Assembly: GCA_942492935.1 (NCBI GenBank)
Contig: OW818654.1
Coordinates: 372,001-436,000, forward strand
Reading direction: 5' to 3'
Origin: JANJUO01 sp942492935
Lineage (GTDB): Bacteria > Bacteroidota > Ignavibacteria > Kapaibacteriales > UBA2268
DNA: 64,000 bases
The notes below the pieces were generated by a model. The model was not told the DNA's origin, ran no database searches, and saw only the letters and a program-made list of their open reading frames with translations. A program made the position numbers and the translations under genes. Positions 60,693 through 64,000 of the stretch are shown here, one piece after another (position 1 is the stretch's first letter; each line of letters opens with the position of its first letter).

Positions 60693-63600
60693 ATGAATAA
60701 GAAACTATTATTAATTTTAATCGTGTTATTTGTTGCTTATATAGCAAAAAGTGAAGTCAATTACGATAGTCTTGAAACAAATGCCCGATTATTGAAATCA
60801 AAAGGATTGTATAATGAATATCTTGCAGATTTAACAGAATTAGCAAGGAATTACGGTACTACCAACCCCAAAAAAGCATTTGAATTTGTTAAAGATGGTA
60901 TAAAATATGCGATACAATTAGATAATAAAGTAAAGTTATCTGATTTTTACAGACTTTTAGGAACTACACTCAGGCATCAAGGATTGTATTATGATGCACT
61001 TGATGCTATGATAAAATCGCAAGATATTATTTCTGAATTACTTAGAGAAGGTACAATTGACATTCCAAAGAATGATATAGCATGGACAATGTTGGATGTT
61101 GGAAATATATACTACGATTTGTACCTATGGGAGCTGGCAAAGGAGCAATACAGCAAAGCAGAAAAAATATTCAAAGAATTGAAAGACAATTGGGGTTTGT
61201 CGGTAGTTCAGAATAACTATGGTTTAATTCTTTTAGAAACAAAAAAGCCCAAAGAAGCATTAAACCATTTTATGAATGCTTATATTATCAGAAAATCACA
61301 GTCAAAAGATGCTATTGCACATTCATATCTTACTATTGCTCAAGCTTATAGGGATATGAAAGATACATTGGCGTTAAAATATTATGATAATGCGATTAAA
61401 CTTTATAAAGAAATTGCTGACAGCTTTTCAATTTTTAAATGTTATTGGGATAAAGGGCTTTACTATTATTTAGTAAAAAATGAAAAAAAACTTGCCGATT
61501 CGTTTTTTCATATTGCTCTTGATGGGTTTAATAGAATTAACACAACAGTTATGGTTCCAAGAATACTAACTCATCTCTCAACTATTTATAAAGCTAATGG
61601 TGATATTGAGAAAGCAATTGAATATTCGTTGGAAGCATATCAATTTTCTAAAAAAGAAAATTTATTTAAAGAAGTAGAGATTAGTGCCAACTCACTTTCT
61701 TGGCTTTATGAGCAAAAACAAGACTTTTCTAATGCTTTAAAATATCAAAAAGAAATTTCCCAAATAAGGGATTCTACTTTTACAAATGATTTTGCAATCA
61801 GAATTTCAAATTTAAACATAAAAATTGAAACAGAAAATTTATTAAAATCTAAAAAAGAATTAGAAGAAAAAGCAAAATATCAAAATATTTTACTTTTTTT
61901 GATAATATCATTTAGTGTTATATTGATGGTTATCTTCATAATCAGATATAGAGCAAAAAATAAACTTAATGCTGATCTTGTTGAAAAAAATAAAAGAATT
62001 TCGGAGCAGTCAGAAGAAATTGCAAAGCAGAAGAATGTACTTGAAACACTGCTTGTAGATTTGCAATCAAGTGAAACAAAATTTAGGAATTTAGTTGAAA
62101 ATGCTTCAGATGGAATCGTAATTTTAAAAAATGGTATAATTAAATATACAAATCCACAATTTGAAATAATTACTGGTTTTAATAAAGAATATTTATTGGA
62201 AAAGAATTTTATTTCCTTCTGCAATGATAATTCGGAAATAAGCAATCAGTTGTTTTCCCAAGATGAAAAGCAAACTAAAAAAATAATTGATGTTGAATTT
62301 ATAAATTCAAATAATAGCGTTGTTTATTTGCAATTGAATATTGCTAATTCAATTTTTGAAGGTGAGCCCGCTTATATTCTAATAATGAGAGATATGTCGG
62401 AATATAAAAAAGCACAAGATGAAATTTTAAAATTAAAAGAAGCAGTTGCTCAAAGTGCTTCTCAAATTGTTATAACTGACTTGAATGAAGTAATTGAATA
62501 TGCAAATAATAAATTTTTAGAAAATACTGGTTACACTATTGGTGAAGTACTTGGAAATACACCACGAGCAATACAATCAGGGCTAACTCCATATCAAACT
62601 TATATTGATTTAAAACATTGTATGAACAATGATAAGGAATGGAGAGGAGATTTTATTAATCTGAAAAAAGATGGTACTATATTCTGGGAAAGAGCCACAA
62701 TTTTTCCAATATTTAACAGTAAAGGAATTAAAACTAATTATGCAAAAGTTTCTGAAGATGTTACAATATTGAAGTTTAATGAAAATGCTTTAAAAGAAAG
62801 CGAAGAAAGATTAAGAATAATAACTGAAAACTCTTCCGATTTAATTGTTATAACAGATAAGAATGGAATTATTGCAAATGAACTTGCGGGTACTTATAAC
62901 TTGTTAAAATATGAACACAATTATTTGAAAGGAAAGTCAATATTTGATTTTATTCATAATGATGATGTGATTCATACTAAAAATACCTTCGATTCAGTTG
63001 TCCATACAGAAAAAGGGTCTGCTAAATCTGAATTTAGAATTAGACACAAAAATGGTGAATACAAAGATGTTGTTTGCTCATTAGTTAATATGCTTGATAA
63101 TTCTGCAATTAAAGGAATTGTAACCACTATAAATGATATTTCCGAAAGAAAACAAGCTGAAATTTTATTGAAAAATTCAGAATCTCATTTAAGAGAACTT
63201 AATGTAAGCAAGGATAAATTCTTCTCAATTATTTCGCATGACTTAAAAAATCCATTCAATTTTATTTTAATGGAAACAAAAAGATTAATTTCAGATTTTG
63301 ATGAAATACCTGATATTAAGAATAATATTGTTGAGCTTCACCAATCTTCTCAACAAATTTACAATCTTTTGGAAAACTTATTATCATGGGGACGCTCGCA
63401 AACAAATAGACTTAGTTTTAAGCCGATTGAATTTGATTTATATGAATTAGCATACAATAGCATATATATCAACAAAGTTAATTCTGACTCAAAAAATATC
63501 AGCATAGTTTCAGAAGTCAAAGAGGATACAATAATTACCGCTGATTACAATATGCTTAATACTATGTTAAGAAATTTAATATCAAATGCTGTGAAATTTA

Positions 63601-63890
63601 CTCAAATTGGCGGCAATATTAAAATATCATATTTGCAAAATAATGGCAATAATATAATCAGGGTTTCAGATAGCGGAATTGGAATGGATGAAAAAATGAT
63701 TTCTAAATTATTTAAAATAGATGAAAATATTTCAACTCTTGGTACTGCAGGTGAATCAGGTACTGGTCTTGGTTTGATTTTATGTTCTGAATTTGCTAAA
63801 AAGCATAACGGGAGCATTGAAGTATCAAGTGAATTAGGAAAAGGTACAACATTTTCAATAATTCTACCACTTATAAAAAAATCCTCCTAA
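60693..63890 (+). CDS. TPR-PAS hybrid-sensor histidine kinase
   Basis: 1065 residues from ATG 60693, which begins the signal peptide MNKKLLLILIVLFVAYIAKS. Periplasmic TPR repeats span ~25-370 (WELAKEQYSKAEKIFKELKD; GDIEKAIEYSLEAYQFSKK). A membrane helix lies at ~395-415 and a coiled coil to ~455. Three PAS domains follow (~460-580, ~585-705, ~710-830), then HisKA with FFSIISHDLKNPF and a HATPase (NAVKFTQIGGNIKISY, SDSGIGMDEK, GTGLGLILCSEFAKKH). No receiver domain or cognate regulator is adjacent. The TPR ectodomain suggests peptide or protein sensing. Confidence 0.92.
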   Translation: MNKKLLLILIVLFVAYIAKSEVNYDSLETNARLLKSKGLYNEYLADLTELARNYGTTNPKKAFEFVKDGIKYAIQLDNKVKLSDFYRLLGTTLRHQGLYYDALDAMIKSQDIISELLREGTIDIPKNDIAWTMLDVGNIYYDLYLWELAKEQYSKAEKIFKELKDNWGLSVVQNNYGLILLETKKPKEALNHFMNAYIIRKSQSKDAIAHSYLTIAQAYRDMKDTLALKYYDNAIKLYKEIADSFSIFKCYWDKGLYYYLVKNEKKLADSFFHIALDGFNRINTTVMVPRILTHLSTIYKANGDIEKAIEYSLEAYQFSKKENLFKEVEISANSLSWLYEQKQDFSNALKYQKEISQIRDSTFTNDFAIRISNLNIKIETENLLKSKKELEEKAKYQNILLFLIISFSVILMVIFIIRYRAKNKLNADLVEKNKRISEQSEEIAKQKNVLETLLVDLQSSETKFRNLVENASDGIVILKNGIIKYTNPQFEIITGFNKEYLLEKNFISFCNDNSEISNQLFSQDEKQTKKIIDVEFINSNNSVVYLQLNIANSIFEGEPAYILIMRDMSEYKKAQDEILKLKEAVAQSASQIVITDLNEVIEYANNKFLENTGYTIGEVLGNTPRAIQSGLTPYQTYIDLKHCMNNDKEWRGDFINLKKDGTIFWERATIFPIFNSKGIKTNYAKVSEDVTILKFNENALKESEERLRIITENSSDLIVITDKNGIIANELAGTYNLLKYEHNYLKGKSIFDFIHNDDVIHTKNTFDSVVHTEKGSAKSEFRIRHKNGEYKDVVCSLVNMLDNSAIKGIVTTINDISERKQAEILLKNSESHLRELNVSKDKFFSIISHDLKNPFNFILMETKRLISDFDEIPDIKNNIVELHQSSQQIYNLLENLLSWGRSQTNRLSFKPIEFDLYELAYNSIYINKVNSDSKNISIVSEVKEDTIITADYNMLNTMLRNLISNAVKFTQIGGNIKISYLQNNGNNIIRVSDSGIGMDEKMISKLFKIDENISTLGTAGESGTGLGLILCSEFAKKHNGSIEVSSELGKGTTFSIILPLIKKSS

Positions 63891-63900
63891 AAGGAGGATT
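63880..63900. terminator. bidirectional terminator at the convergent kinase/partial-gene junction
   Basis: AATCCTCC TAAA AGGAGGATT, overlapping the kinase stop. The T-run is strongest on the minus strand. Confidence 0.75.
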
Positions 63901-63925
63901 TTAAATTAAAAATTTTGATAGTGAA

Positions 63926-64000
63926 TTACTTCAATGCGTTTAATCCTTTATCAAGGAATTTTACAAAAGCATCTTTATCACGTGTGAATGTATTTGTTCC
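63926..64000 (-). CDS. 3' end of a gene running out of the window
   Basis: The minus-strand frame ends GTNTFTRDKDAFVKFLDKGL NALK and a TAA at 63926. It is too short to assign. The terminator at 63880 follows it closely, which supports a real gene end. Confidence 0.6.
   Translation of the reverse strand, partial: GTNTFTRDKDAFVKFLDKGLNALK

Overview
The window is AT-rich chromosomal DNA, apparently from a member of the Bacteroidota/Chlorobiota superphylum. A Kapabacteria- or Ignavibacteria-like lineage is my best guess, inferred from several features. Secreted proteins end in type IX secretion system (T9SS) sorting domains, there is a GldM/PorM homologue, and most surface proteins carry Bacteroidota-type architectures (coathanger-stack, tail-fibre-type C-terminus, DUF4159, DUF6252-like). 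Zinc-free uS4 and bL31 and an ECF-sigma/anti-sigma pair also fit. No rRNA, tRNA or CRISPR array was found.

Layout. 1-13 kb: a T9SS cargo, a DUF4159 protein, a TIGR01777 epimerase, a MarR-YceI-Old Yellow Enzyme operon, a DUF2461 protein, a heptose-7-phosphate kinase and a large ChaN/M1-peptidase fusion. 13-17 kb: an accessory patch with a shortened DUF4160 gene, DUF2442, a RelE/antitoxin pair, two relics of T9SS sorting domains and one intact T9SS cargo. 17-25 kb: DUF971 plus urocanate hydratase, an ECF sigma factor, a GH13-like protein, and a second ECF sigma gene next to an anti-sigma-like protein with a barrel-like C-terminus. 25-31 kb: bS18/bL31 with a small basic protein, an orphan response regulator, an orphan substrate-binding lipoprotein, a minimal T9SS-tail protein, a LolC/E-type permease and an HD-domain protein. 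31-38 kb: gldM followed by two unrecognised outer-membrane proteins and then a VWA-OmpA protein. 38-43 kb: two tandem FabL-like reductases, ribBA and an arsR-arsC-arsM operon. 43-50 kb: an asparagine-synthase-like protein with a TonB-dependent receptor, then serC. 50-56 kb: a three- or four-gene surface-protein operon ending in a lipase-like T9SS cargo. 56-64 kb: rpsD, gpsA, cheW, a BrnT-type toxin pair, an orphan HicB-like gene and a large TPR-PAS sensor kinase.

The intergenic spaces are unusual. They hold at least four families of short dispersed repeats (called R1-R4 here), often nested in one another, plus tandem 37-bp and 134-bp repeats and a perfect 72-bp inverted repeat. They look like non-autonomous mobile elements; no transposase gene is in the window.

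The best candidate for an undescribed system is the gldM locus (31.2-38.2 kb). The T9SS inner-membrane motor protein is there without adjacent gldK, gldL or gldN, followed at once by two large outer-membrane-type proteins that I do not recognise and, past a hairpin, by a VWA-OmpA peptidoglycan-binding protein. Several T9SS-tailed cargos lie in the same window. The sigma/anti-sigma pair with a barrel-like C-terminus is the second candidate.
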